Assembly: GCF_000149955.1 (NCBI RefSeq)
Contig: NC_030996.1
Coordinates: forward strand, 142,039-206,038
DNA: 64,000 nucleotides
Origin: Fusarium oxysporum f. sp. lycopersici 4287
Lineage: Eukaryota > Ascomycota > Sordariomycetes > Hypocreales > Nectriaceae
Direction of reading: 5' to 3'
Shown here: positions 1 through 10,954 of the stretch, one piece after another
How positions within the stretch are numbered: the stretch's first letter is position 1
Layout of the letters: the number at the start of each line of letters is the position of its first letter
The notes under the pieces: model-generated
Seen by the model: only the letters and a program-made list of their open reading frames with translations
Database searches by the model: none
What the model was told of the DNA's origin: nothing
Translations under genes and position numbers: made by a program

Positions 1-1008
1 TCGATATGGTTCATCAACCCACAACTCAACTTCCTTCCACAAAATCGTAAGATCTTTATTCTCCTGACGACAGACTTCATAATTCAATAGATATTCCTGC
101 CCAGAGTCCCGCAAGTATTGGTATGCTGTGTCTTGAAGGTAAAGCGACTTTGGAACCTTGGATCCAGACCAGTCAGAGATTAGAGGGGTATAGACGATGA
201 TTGCTGGTTTGGACAGAAATCGCCATAGTAGTTGTTCCTGCCAGAATCCTGCATAATCGCTTCCGCAAATCTCAATCCAGTTGTAAGGCGTTCTTTCGTA
301 GAAGAGTCCAAGGACAAGATTGAAGAGCTGGCAGTTGAACTGGAATCGGTTGCTCTCTGTTTGGGTATTTCAGGTGAAAGGGCCATGTGAAGGACATTGA
401 AATGTGACGGTCGAGCCATCGTCCGCATACACATTGCGAGTACCATACTTCTCCACCAATCCGCACTCAGGACATGAAGCCCGAATAGCAAGTGAGCCTC
501 GTTCCGGTGCCAGAACCTTGCCGTAGAAGCCTCGTTTGATAACTATCTCGCGAAGGACGTCAGGTATCTCAGGGTTACTCATAAACTCCTCTTCCATTCT
601 GATGCGATGATAAACTCTGTACCTGCTAGCAAGCTCGTTTATGATTTGAACATAGCCCGGGAGATGTTTTTGGAACGTTCCCTTATCACGAAGACTTTTC
701 TGGTAAACGACACCGTCAATCGTCATTTGCTCGCCTTTGGCACGGTCCCAGAGATCACAAGTAACTGAAACATCCAGCCCTTCATCAAGGAGCCGTCGGG
801 CGAGGACGAATGCGAGGCCAAGACTGCACATGGTTCCAACATGAGCTGGGCTATTGGGCTGAATTATGATGTTGACTTCAGTCCGCTGACCTGGGTCAGA
901 TAGCAGTGTTTTGAGATATAATGGGTAGCGAGTTTTGAAGGCATATGAACCGCCACCAAGAGCATGATGGGAAGCAAGATCATACGCGACAGGGGTAGAC
1001 TGTTCCAT
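1..1008 (-). pseudogene. Class I aminoacyl-tRNA-synthetase-like protein, interrupted by an in-frame TGA; 3' end beyond window
   Basis: Seen: starting at 1008, 212 codons run to a TGA at 370-372. The same frame then stays open to the left edge (about 123 more codons) and clearly continues the protein. The N-terminal part holds a HIGH-like motif (PAHVGT) and a CxxC...CxxH zinc-knuckle pattern (CPECG, CPSHG). The part after the stop holds GSDYAGFWQEQLLWR and a KMSKS-like DWSGSKVPKSLY. Family knowledge: HIGH plus KMSKS plus a zinc knuckle is the layout of class I tRNA synthetases of the LysRS-I type, so an adenylate-forming role is likely. No intron of plausible length removes the TGA: the only GT-AG pair I found would be about 39 nt and would delete the zinc-knuckle residues. 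It is either a pseudogene, a sequencing error, or a gene using readthrough. The C-terminus lies outside the window. Confidence 0.7.
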
Positions 1009-1129
1009 TTTTGTGACGATTTTGAATAGAATAAAGAGTCTATAGTTATTATTGATTGACTAACTGCCTGGGGTGAAGAAAGAAAGTAACATATTCAAAG
1101 TGCTGAACTGTAGGGAGGCCCTGCATCTT

Positions 1130-1400
1130 GAATATTCCCTTTTGTATTACAATACATTGTTACTTCTATAGTACTCTTGTAGTACTGCAAGCATCTCTCA
1201 CCTTAGTTTAAAAAAAGTAAACTTATTTAGAACTATATGAATTATAAAAAGAATTTAGTAGTTCATATGAATATTTATTAAATCATTAGACTTAGAAACT
1301 AGTTTATTTAACATATTGTAATTAATATAAGAATTTTATTAAATTAGATAAGTTTACTTTAAAAAGTTAATTATAATAAAGATTCAACCTTTTACAATAT
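1130..1400. repeat. AT-rich island with foldback arms
   Basis: Strongly A+T-rich block without a coding frame, lying between the interrupted synthetase-like gene and the ASCH gene. Two 13-nt arms, at about 1217-1229 and 1349-1361, are exact inverted copies (AAAGTAAACTTAT and its complement), with further imperfect pairing around them. It could be a mutated transposon remnant or MITE-like foldback; RIP-type decay would explain the base composition. No transposase is visible. Confidence 0.45.
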
Positions 1401-1514
1401 CACACAAAGGTACAGTCACCAATGCATCAGCAGATATGGCCTTTTATGTGCTCCCACTGTACCAAAATTGTATTTATGGCTTATAGCCCGACTTGTTCTC
1501 CGTACCTAAACCCC

Positions 1515-2069
1515 TCACAACACCTTATTCTGGCCCTCCAAGCTATACTGCGCAATCATCGATTCGGGGACCCTGGCTCTTCCTCGTGGTGCAATCTTCA
1601 TTCCGTGCTCATCCCGCATCATTGCCCAAGTGATGCCTTGCCCTCCCTCAGCGTTGACCTCATACACTGCGTTGATGCGATAAGCGTAGTCGTAGCCCTC
1701 ATAATCGGGGTCTTTCTGATTGTATTCTTTGTTTCCAAGCCCATCCTCAGGCAGGGGCTGGTCATCAGGGTTTCTTGTGACGGCTTCGTTGACCGGGCAG
1801 ATGTGTGTGATGGCGGAGTGGGGAGCAGTGCGGTAGAACCAGATTCGCTGGATGCCGGCCATATTATACTTTCGGAACTCGTATGTCTTGGTGCCATCGA
1901 TGATCTGTTGCATGTAGGGGTCGTTCATTGCGGGGATCATGTCGGTGCGGCGAGGAGGTTCGGGAGCAGCAGCACGCGTAGGCCAGCGCTTGGGGGTGCG
2001 TTTGACGGCACGATGCTTGTCGGCGGCAGCCTTAGGCTGAGATTTTAAATTTTTGCGAACAGGAGCCAT
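1515..2069 (-). CDS. ASCH/PUA-like domain protein
   Basis: Single-exon protein of 184 residues. A basic N-terminal stretch of about 40 residues rich in K, R, P and A precedes a domain beginning near residue 49. The pattern IIDGTKTYEFRKY and the following IWFYRTAP...ITHI are characteristic of ASCH/PUA-like folds, small RNA-binding or modified-base-binding beta-barrels related to EVE domains. The role is therefore probably nucleic-acid or nucleotide binding, inferred from fold only. The basic leader may be a nuclear or nucleolar targeting tract. The C-terminus has a conserved-looking INAVYEV strand and ends in a polar tail. No close neighbour suggests a pathway. The antisense open frame over the same bases is a shadow. 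Confidence 0.65.
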   Translation of the reverse strand: MAPVRKNLKSQPKAAADKHRAVKRTPKRWPTRAAAPEPPRRTDMIPAMNDPYMQQIIDGTKTYEFRKYNMAGIQRIWFYRTAPHSAITHICPVNEAVTRNPDDQPLPEDGLGNKEYNQKDPDYEGYDYAYRINAVYEVNAEGGQGITWAMMRDEHGMKIAPRGRARVPESMIAQYSLEGQNKVL

Positions 2070-2703
2070 ATCTTATGATGATATCGCAACGAGTGGGGGT
2101 GCGCGACGGCTCCGATGTTGTGCATGTAAGAGTCAAGTTTGAAATCGCGTGACTGTTGACAGATTCTCATTATTGTGTAACGCGTCAGGAATCAGAACAA
2201 TGGGTGGCGCACGTGAACAATAGGATTGGCCTGTCACAAGCTGAGCTGGCAGTGTCAGTGTACGTCTGACAGTGGCAGCAGGTGCTCATCTTTATATTGT
2301 GACATTTTGGCAGTATAACTTAAAGTCCTAAGCTTTTTACCTGGCCGAAAAACTTTCAGTTGTGGAACCTAATATGTCCTGTTGTAACTTAAGCCTTCTT
2401 GAGTATTGGTAGAACACGAATTAAGCGCGTCTTGTGATAAAGGTTAAGCTTTTCACGGTCTGACTTCGCGTTTTGAATGATGAAGTCATGAAATGACTCA
2501 TAATAATGAAGACTCCCATGGAACTTCGCAAAAGCAAACGCGTCTTCACGAAGTATGACATGTTCTGCTTTATATGTGACAGTACAGCATACTGGTTAAC
2601 ATCTGACATATGAAGTGAACAGGTGACAAGGAACAATCCAGATGAATGTTCCCATGCGCACGAAAGTAGGTGCGTGATCTCTGAAAACCCGGCAGTACGT
2701 GGT

Positions 2704-4380
2704 TTAACCAGCTCTGCCTTCTCGCCTCGCTCGAGTAGTAGCCATAATCATCTCCCACGCAGCATTATCCTTCTCCAACGTCCCCTTCTCCGGCGCAAAC
2801 CCCTCCTCATCACAATCATACCGCGAATTCTTCTCCAGCCAAGCCGATGGCCCAATACCACAGTTATACTCAATATACTGCATCCGACTCGTTCTCTCGT
2901 TGTCGATTCCTGTCCCATATCTATGCTTTTCAGACACCCAGGTGTTCTCCCTGTCCCAGTATTCTTCCTCCGTTGGGGGAGGGTAAGCAAAGTTCCGGTG
3001 CTGGTTTCGCGAGAGTCGATGGTCCATGGCTTGTAAGTCGATGTCCTTGTAATCGGGGTCTTGTAGAATCGCTTGGCGAGTATCCTTTGGACAATCCCAC
3101 CAGCATCCATGGCCAACGCGAAGGGTCTTCAACCCCTTCATCGAATCCTTCCACTGGGAAAGGATCTGATGCCATCGTATGGGAAAGTCGCGTTTGATAG
3201 GGTTCCATCCTCGTCCTGTTCCACCTGCTGTATGAGCTGTATGATCAGCATACCCATCGTTTCCAATACGAAGCTGACGTGCATGATACAGAATGGGACA
3301 ATCATCAATATACAGCTCTACCAGACCTCCACTACCATTCTCCTTGCCGAGCTTCGCAAACCACTCAATCTGCCACTCATGGGTAAAGACGTAGTTCCCG
3401 AGCGCAAGAACCTTGAGTTGAGGGAATGGTGAATCTTCGCCCATGTTTCGAAAGTCCATGATGGGAAACCAGCCCCAGTAGTCTTTGAAGTATAACGACA
3501 GTACGCGCAAATGATCCGCGATGTTGGGCGACAACCACGTGTTGTGGAGGTTGCCGAAGAAATTGTACTTCTCAACATAGTGAATCGTGCTCTCAGGTGA
3601 AGCTTCGCACTCTTCTGTTGTCACAAAGACCCTAAAGTCGACGAGACTTGGTAGAGAGATTATCGTCTTCCAGGCCTCAGAGAGAGCGAGGTTAGGATCG
3701 TCATAATCCGCAAGATGCGTAATCGTCAACTCCTTCAGCGGAAAAGGCCTGTCGTGAGCGAATTCAAGATCCTGATCACTATAATCAAAATTCTCATCCT
3801 CATCAAGATAGATATATCCCTCCATCCCCTCATCAATCTTGATCTGCTTCTCCAGCGTCCACAGACCCGCAGCGCAGTGAAGAATGGTATCTAACACGCG
3901 ATACCGAAACTCAAACGTTTCTTCAATAGTTTGATAGTAACGGTCATCTTCGCCGCAGTGATCTTCAAAGCGAATATGAAGCGCCGTGACGTTGGTGAAG
4001 CAACGTAAATGGGGGAGCGCGTTCATGAAGGCTATTGGGAAGTTGAATGACTCGTTGCAGAGGTACTCAAAGTCAAACTCAATGCGCGTATCGATAGTGA
4101 TCTCTCGAACTAAGCTGCGTAGTTTAGGGGATTTTGCTATATGGATAAATCGCTCAATAGATGAAGGCGCGAATGCTTCGAGGCGTAAGCTTCTGAATTT
4201 CCATGGTCGTGCGATCTCATTGAGTCTGTGAGATGTGAGACGGAGATTGGAGAGGGTCGGTGGTGTGAGAAAGGAACAGATGTTATCCCATATCTCGGTG
4301 ACGAGTCTCGAGTCGTCGGAAGACATGATGTGTGAGTTGAGTTGAGCCGAGATAAGATTGGTGAAGTTGAACTGAAGCAT
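2704..4380 (-). CDS. F-box protein
   Basis: Single-exon protein of 558 residues. The F-box lies near the N-terminus (LVTEIWDNICSFL, then LRLTSHRLNEIARPW, about residues 27-60), the SKP1-binding module of SCF ubiquitin ligases. The rest looks like a leucine-patterned substrate-recognition region without clear WD40 or Kelch repeats, as in many fungal F-box proteins. The C-terminal third is rich in W, Y and acidic residues. Met19 (at 4326) is an alternative start that would place the F-box closer to the N-terminus. The substrate is unknown. The gene is transcribed toward the ASCH gene. Confidence 0.8.
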   Translation of the reverse strand: MLQFNFTNLISAQLNSHIMSSDDSRLVTEIWDNICSFLTPPTLSNLRLTSHRLNEIARPWKFRSLRLEAFAPSSIERFIHIAKSPKLRSLVREITIDTRIEFDFEYLCNESFNFPIAFMNALPHLRCFTNVTALHIRFEDHCGEDDRYYQTIEETFEFRYRVLDTILHCAAGLWTLEKQIKIDEGMEGYIYLDEDENFDYSDQDLEFAHDRPFPLKELTITHLADYDDPNLALSEAWKTIISLPSLVDFRVFVTTEECEASPESTIHYVEKYNFFGNLHNTWLSPNIADHLRVLSLYFKDYWGWFPIMDFRNMGEDSPFPQLKVLALGNYVFTHEWQIEWFAKLGKENGSGGLVELYIDDCPILYHARQLRIGNDGYADHTAHTAGGTGRGWNPIKRDFPIRWHQILSQWKDSMKGLKTLRVGHGCWWDCPKDTRQAILQDPDYKDIDLQAMDHRLSRNQHRNFAYPPPTEEEYWDRENTWVSEKHRYGTGIDNERTSRMQYIEYNCGIGPSAWLEKNSRYDCDEEGFAPEKGTLEKDNAAWEMIMATTRARREGRAG

Positions 4381-4883
4381 TTTTGAAGTCGTTGGATGAG
4401 GGCCTTATAAGTTTCTGCTCGGCACTAGAGCAACCCCTGTAAATGGGGCTGGTGCCTAGATCTGGTAGGCAGTCAGCGCGCTAGACCCGCTGGAAGAGGA
4501 GCTTCCTGGTAAGAAATCTTCCGAAGTTGAGCTACATTACAAGTGCCAAAAAGGACTGATCTGACGTTAAGTCTATACTAAATTTGCCTAAATCCTGTAC
4601 AGTCAGTACTTAGTTCGCCTAGCTGCCTTTGTCGCTTTAGGATCCAGGTTTCAATTTTTCCTGCTTTTTCTGGCCCGCAGCCTAGTTAGTGCTTACAGTT
4701 GCAGGGTTGTCAATTAACGACTCACTCACTGTCTCACTTGCGAGAACTGCATCTCATCGTCGTGAGCACAAATCACTAGAAGCGCGAGTCATGATCCAGC
4801 AGTGAGTTCGCTCTCAGAGCGATGTATGAATGGAGATAATTATATAATACAAGTCATAAGCCCATTGTCTACCAACACCTCGC

Positions 4884-7800
4884 TCACAGTGTAATACCAT
4901 AAAGACCTTCGCCTTGTATAACCTCACCATTCTCATATGTAACCCTCTTCCATCCTTCAACATGCGTCTCGTCACGAAGCCACTCAACGGTAGGCCAGTA
5001 TCGCTCATCTTTCTTGATCGTTACGACGGAGGGAGTTCCGGTGTAGTTCATCATCTTGATCTTGAAGTCTACACTCTTATTAGTTATGTTTTCCCATGAA
5101 CGGGGATATTAGGGAAACTTAGGGCTGGTATCCTAAGTGGTAAAAAGATTTAGGCAAGGTTTATCAAGTCAGTAGACCCTTTAATAATCTTTTACCACTT
5201 ATGATAAAGTGTCCCAAGTTTTGCATCCCTTGGAGAAAACTTACAGGTTTTATCAGGGATGCTCGCAATGATCCCCACGAGTGACTCTAGATCCGGTGTA
5301 GGCTTGTTATCGATATGTGTGATGAAAGTCGTTGCGTAGACGTTATACAAGTTTGCCGGCGATCCGATGAACCAACTTGTGATGTATACTTCGCTCGGCA
5401 GCTTCTTGATGCACTGCCTCACGGTACGATGTGGCTTTTGCGCCGTCAAGCCGCAGAAATTAACAACACGGGAAGTTTCGAATTCATCCTCAGAGACAGT
5501 TTGTGCCTTGAAGCTGATCTGTTCTCCGTTTCGTACAGCGACGACGTCGAGGCTTTCTTTCCAGTACATGACATCCACATCGTGTAGCTGCGTGATAAGC
5601 TTGCCGTCGAGAGTGAGCAGGACGTCACCTTCGCCGAGTTGACCGGAGAGTTGCTTCGGGCCACGTTTTACCATGAATAGTCGTCGGTCGGAGGAGGACT
5701 TGCTCTGGACCTTTTCTATCCACTCCTCCGCTACGCCCATGACTCGCGCTTCGATCATCGTCACGGCCTCTAGCTCGATGGAGAGACTGCGCAGGGTTGG
5801 GACGATGCCTTGGCTTAGTTTCTCAGCGATGGGCGCGATGGCTTGGGAGCTTAGACCGAAACAGGCCTCGTCGAGATCTTCCATCTCGTAGACGACCCAA
5901 AGGGCCTGGACGACGCCGTCTTCACGGATGAGAACGCCGCTGCCACAGTGGTTTCCAATTCGGGTCTCCACGTCAATGCGATCGACGTTGACGGGGCGGC
6001 CGCGGGGTGGATTTGGTGGCTCTCTCTCGAGGGGAATGACTTTTGTCACGGCTGTTGAGGCGTAAACCATCTCATCGCAATCATTATGACCAACGAAGAA
6101 AGTAGGTGCACCCTGCGAGATTCTATCAGTGCTGAAGATCGCGCTCTTGACGGGTGCGTCAACGAGGCTGGGGTCGTATTGAATGATAGCGTAATGATGC
6201 GCAGGATGCAAGAAGACGACTTTTCCGGGAACAAGGACTGAGTCAGCAAAGGTGAGTTCAATATCGCAAAGCTTTGTCGGCACAACAGTTCTCGAGACGA
6301 TGACGTAGCCTCGATCAGCGTTGACGACAAGGCCCATCCCGAGTTTAATGCGTGTCGATTGTCCATCAATAAGGACCGGCGAAGAGAATCGCACGTGAAC
6401 GAAACTCCTCGCAATCTCAGCAATTTCCCGCTGAGCAATATGCTCAAGCGCATCAAAAGACGCACTCAACGGCGGCGGTCGAACAGCAGGCAGCGGCTCA
6501 GCAAGGACCTCAACATCCCAAACCCCCGTGGTATCATTCCTCTTGAACATCTTCATACGTTGAAACCAATGCCGATCAATCGGCACAACAGCCGTCCGAA
6601 CGGTCTGCGGTTCCCAAACATACCAAAACTTGATAGCCACGCGTGCTCTGTCGGGGATATCCCTCATGACCTGCACAAAAGCATCGAGGTCCGGCGTCTT
6701 CTTGTGATTGACGCTATCGACCATGATGTAGTTATCGTGCGTGGGGTGAAACGGGCCGGATTTTCTGACGTACACGCCGCGGCAGGGGAGGAAGTATCGT
6801 TGGGCGACTTGGTATGATAGATCATGGAAACAGGCTGCACCGACGGTGACGAAGCGGTCTGGTGTGATCTCGCAGAGGTCTTGGACTAGGATATCCTCTT
6901 CGACGTCCTGGCCGTCTCTCTGAACGAGAATACGGACTGTTTTGCCAATGTTGGAGTCGAAAATCTCGTTGAGACGGAGGAATTGGGTAACGAGATCCCC
7001 GTTGATCTTAAGGAGGATATCGCCTTCTTTCAATTTCTCGTCCGAAGGCCCCTCGGGTAAGACATCCATGGCGACGATGACGTTATCCTCTCCAGGAAAG
7101 GACTTGCGCAAAACACTCTCCCACTCAGGACTCAACCCAAGCCGTCGACATTCATCAAAGGGCTTTAATTTGAAGACAGTCTGTATTTCACCCCTCTTCA
7201 CCTTCTCACCCCGTTGGATCTGCTTCAGCGCACGCAGCGGCCCATCAAGTGGTAGGAAGTAATCCGTTGACCCGTCGGTTCGACCACCTGCTTGAAGCGC
7301 GATACCGTGTCCGTCGACGTTGACAACGGGACTTCCGGAACTTCCTCCGGATGCCGACGCGTTGGCTTGGAAGTAACATGTGTTGAAGTCCATGTAGCCA
7401 TCGTATATAGGAGCGTTTCTGTCAAGACGGCTGATGAAACCAGAGAGGATACCGAGCTTTTCGCCGCTATCGTTACCGATGACTTTGATCTCGGTTCCAA
7501 CTGCTTCATGTTAGCAGCAAGATTTGTCTCAGAGGTTGAGGACCTACCTTTTGCGAGATCGGGCCGAAGTTCCATTGCGGTGAGATCCATATACTTAACC
7601 GCCTTGGGATCAAACTTCAAAAAGCCAAAGTCGTGCACTGGGTCGCGATAAATAGGGTATGTATCGACTTCTTCCTGGTTATTGAAGACGATGTACCCCG
7701 AAAAGGGCCCAGGACCGACGACATGTCGATTAGTGAGAATGATGCCCTTTTCCGCATCAACAACGAAGCCTGTCGCTTCGCTCGTCTTGCTAGTCTCCGT

Positions 7801-8016
7801 ATCAAACGAATAAGGGTGCGAGAACTTGACCGACACAACGCATCGAACGACCTTCTCTATCGCTCTTTGCCAGGCTTCGCTTTCTCGTTCTGAGAGAAGA
7901 CCTGCAGTAGCGAGGTGGTCTTGCTCTGTTGTGTGATGCTTGCTGACGCCATTCTCTACGGTCGAGAGGGATACATCGCGGAGTTTAGTGAGGATGGGAT
8001 CCTGGTCGATTGTCAT
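4884..8016 (-). CDS. NMA111-type HtrA serine protease (paralogue-like)
   Basis: Three exons: 8016-7548, 7500-5245 and 5068-4884, with introns of 47 and 176 nt; the product is 969 residues. The first protease domain shows the catalytic triad: His in ILTNRHVVG, Asp in [14 protein letters not shown], Ser in [13 protein letters not shown]-like segments follow, then a second, degenerate protease-like half and further PDZ-like regions. This duplicated HtrA layout is that of Nma111/Ynm3, a nuclear pro-apoptotic protease of yeasts and moulds. The N-terminus has no evident basic bipartite nuclear signal, unlike canonical Nma111 (from general knowledge), so this may be a diverged second copy. The last exon encodes about 61 residues and was found from splice phase (GTAAGT donor, GTGTAG acceptor). 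The long last intron carries a foldback insertion. Confidence 0.85.
5115..5221. repeat. Foldback (MITE-like) element inside the last intron of the NMA111-type gene
   Basis: Two arms of roughly 36 nt are imperfect inverted copies. The left arm runs from AAACTTAGGG through CCTAAGTGGTAAAAAGATT. The right arm runs from AATCTTTTACCACTTATG to GTCCCAAGTTT. The whole unit is about 107 bp and sits entirely in an intron of 176 nt, while introns in neighbouring genes are 44-66 nt. A sequence resembling the left arm recurs near 22216-22258. No transposase is present; target duplications were not established. Confidence 0.6.
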
Positions 8017-8877
8017 CCTGGCGGCCCAGGGTTGAAGACTGAAGATGTCAAGGGGGTAATGTATAAGACGCGTACAGTATACTAATTTGAAGTTGAAGAT
8101 CAGAGGTATTAAAAATGAGATTGAGGCGAAGGAGGTTGAAGTAGTCGTTGCTTACGCTGCATCAGCCAAGGCAGCTCTTTTGTTAATCACTGCGTCTTGC
8201 GCCTGTGACCCCTCATCGAACCTGCATGAATCTATTACTCAGCCCCAAAAAGTGGATATCGCTCACCGACGAGGCAATTCTCATTGGATGCACTCTAGCG
8301 ACGGTAAGAAAACTTGCGACCTTTATTCTAATCGACAAAAAAGCTCAGGCAACCTTTGGCTAGAATTGGTGTAACTTTAGACTTCTTTATTATGTTAGCC
8401 TCAGTTCTGGCTAGATGTTTTCTTTCTCCCTCACGGCAGGCAACCGCGCCAAAGAATCAAGGCAATGACTACAATTTTCAGCCTCATAAGGCGTCCCGAA
8501 TGATCCCAGGGACTTTTAGTGGATATTCATGGATCTTCGGTGGTTTGGCGTCGCGTGGGAAGTTCAGCTCGGAATTATCGGGCGGCCGAAATCGAGGTAT
8601 TCCGAATATTGGTCTGCAGACCTTGATCGTCAGCTTACCACTGACGCGGTGACTCATGATGATGCACATGATTCAGAATTCGTATGAGAGAGTGAGTAAC
8701 TGCGAATATTGTTGCTTGTTCTGTGCGTGATTAATTTTGGAGTTGATGGTACCTTTGTTACACAGCAAAACCTCATGTTGCAAAGAATCCACTCATAAGT
8801 TTTGACGGTGCACTGAATATCTCGAAACTTGATCGTCTCTAGTCTAAAGTCTATGTAAAAATGAAATCAAGGCAATT

Positions 8878-10478
8878 TCAACCAGAAGCAAGGGAAATTC
8901 TCGTCTTGCTCTCCCCCATCCTCAAACTCCACTCACTATCCCAGTCATCCCTCTTCCTAACCTCAACCTCAACACTCTTCTTCGGCGTATAAACAGTCGC
9001 CATATCCCCCGTATTCAGCGCCGGGTTCTTCACCCACTCCCCTTTCACAGGTGCAATATCACTCCTCACAGCAAGAAGAGCAATAACGATAAGAATCTCG
9101 GTGGTGGCAAATTGACGCGCTGGGCAAAGATGTGGCGGTGCGCCCCAAGCGACAAAACTGCTTGCTTTTCGGTCTGATGAGTCTTTGGTGAAGCGATACG
9201 GATCGAATTGGTCGGCGGTGGGGCCCCATGTTGAAGTGTTTGTGTGGACGGGTTGGCCGGGCATCATTACGTAGTGGCCTGCTTTGAGGAGGTATTTTCC
9301 ATCGAGGAGGGTGTCTTCTGTTACTTTGCGGATGTTGGCGTGGACGTGTCGCAAGCGCTGAGTTTCTTGAAACACGGATAATGTCAAAGGGCACTTCGTC
9401 TTCAAAGCAGCGACATCTACTTTAAAGCCAGATTCCTTATCTCCACTGACAGCTTGCTCGATAACTTCCTTTCGCACTTCTTCAAGAAGATCAGGCCGAG
9501 AGAAGAGTTCGTAGATAGTCCAGTACATGATAGGAACAGTGTTTGCGAAAGCAGCAGTTCCGAAAGTAGCTTGTTGCTTGCAGATGTCATCTTCATCAAT
9601 ACCAGCTTCTTGCATTGATCGGAGACGTTCTTTGTAGATGAAGGATACATCGCTGGGGAGATTCTTGTTATACTTGCGGAAGGCGTCAAAGACAATTTGG
9701 CGGGCGGCGTAGCCTTTGCCAGTGATGTCGAGGTTAACCATATGAAGAGGGAGATATGATTGCCATTTCCTATCCAGTTAGGTTCATGTTTAGAGTTTGA
9801 AGGGGGTGACTTACCAAAAAGCTTGGTCAACCTTCGGATCAAGAAAAGGATGCTCTACACCAAAGATTCCACAAGCACTAGCCTGAACAACAGCATATTG
9901 CGCCCACTCCAGCAAATTAACCTTTGCAACACCATCCTTTTCCACAGGAAGAAGTTGTTCAATATCGATCAGCGCACGATCTCCCATACGAAGATTCTGC
10001 TCATCCAGAAACGGCCCCGTAGCAAGACCGTTCTTGTGAGCATGACTAAATGAATCAACCCATTCTGTACCAAAAACTTCAAAAGTCTCGGGTTTCGCAT
10101 CGCCCATGAGTTTGGCGGCTGTTTGCATGAAAGGTCGGAAGGAGAGGGTTTTGGAAGTCTTTTGGATCAGGGGAATGAGACGGGATGTTTTGGCGATGTA
10201 GAGTTTTGTGTTGAAGATGGCGACTGTGTACATTTCCTCGTTTGTCTGCTTGCTTCTCTGGTGTTAGTATGCATTGAGATATTCGGGTATTTGGAGTACC
10301 TTGTGATTCCGTGGTAGCCAGAACTATACTTCATCATACCCCATAAATGTCCGAAGAGAGGGATTTTCGACTGAAGTCTCTTGGGCTCCCTTGGATCGTC
10401 AAATAGTGAGAGAATCCATTCTGCCGCATAGGCAAGCAGGACAAAGCCCGCAACCCCGTACACAATTTCTCGAAACAT
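8878..10478 (-). CDS. Cytochrome P450, CYP7/CYP8-like
   Basis: Three exons: 10478 to about 10302, about 10257-9815, and 9769-8878. Introns are about 44-47 nt (acceptor near 10257 ambiguous) and 45 nt (9770-9814). An N-terminal membrane anchor (VYGVAGFVLLAYAAEWIL) is followed by a proline-rich hinge. The I-helix carries FANTVP, the A-x-x-N-T-x-P form seen in CYP7/CYP8-type enzymes rather than the usual AGxDT. The ExxR motif is ETQR. The heme ligand Cys lies in WGAPPHLCPARQFA, where the Gly after CP is Ala and the Gly-to-Cys spacing is longer than the textbook motif. An ER monooxygenase on a lipid-like substrate is plausible from subfamily resemblance only. No partner biosynthetic gene lies nearby. 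Confidence 0.85.
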
Positions 10479-10954
10479 CGTCTCAGTGTCAGTTCTGATC
10501 TCTCAAAGATTAATCTGCGCTCCAGGTAATGCGAGAAACTAAATAGTAGATCGATTGCCTCGCTTATCCAAGATTTAGTCTGTCGGATCCTCAAGATCCG
10601 AATACGAGACACCCCTTTGGTGGATCGCTCATGGAGGAATACCCCTAGCGTGACGCTACGATAGCGCTGATGGGACTTGTGTTCAGGGATCAGCGTATTG
10701 GAAAACTGGATTACCGGGGATGATCAGGATTAATAGTGGTTTCTTGATTGGATGAGAGATAAAACGTCTTTTTACCCCGTAATTTGTCGTGTTCGGGGAA
10801 GAATCGAAGATGGGCGTTGATCTGAATTGCCTGATGGAGTTATCAACGTCACATTTGGTTACATCACTTATGAATCGTCCTGAATGAACTTCCTTCACCA
10901 ATTGTAGTAATAGTATTATGAGACTTAGTGCTTATTTATTAATGTTCCTCAGCT

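Noticed and set aside
1515..2048. 208-codon plus-strand frame from 1422 overlapping the ASCH gene
   Set aside because: Antisense shadow; the minus-strand frame carries the domain signature.
2623..3432. Several plus-strand frames over the 3' half of the F-box gene
   Set aside because: Overlap a full-length 558-residue minus-strand protein and show only low-complexity Pro/Ser/Leu sequence.
8878..10478. P450 as part of a secondary-metabolite cluster
   Set aside because: No polyketide synthase, NRPS, terpene cyclase or tailoring set is present in the window; neighbours are a protease and a dead kinase.
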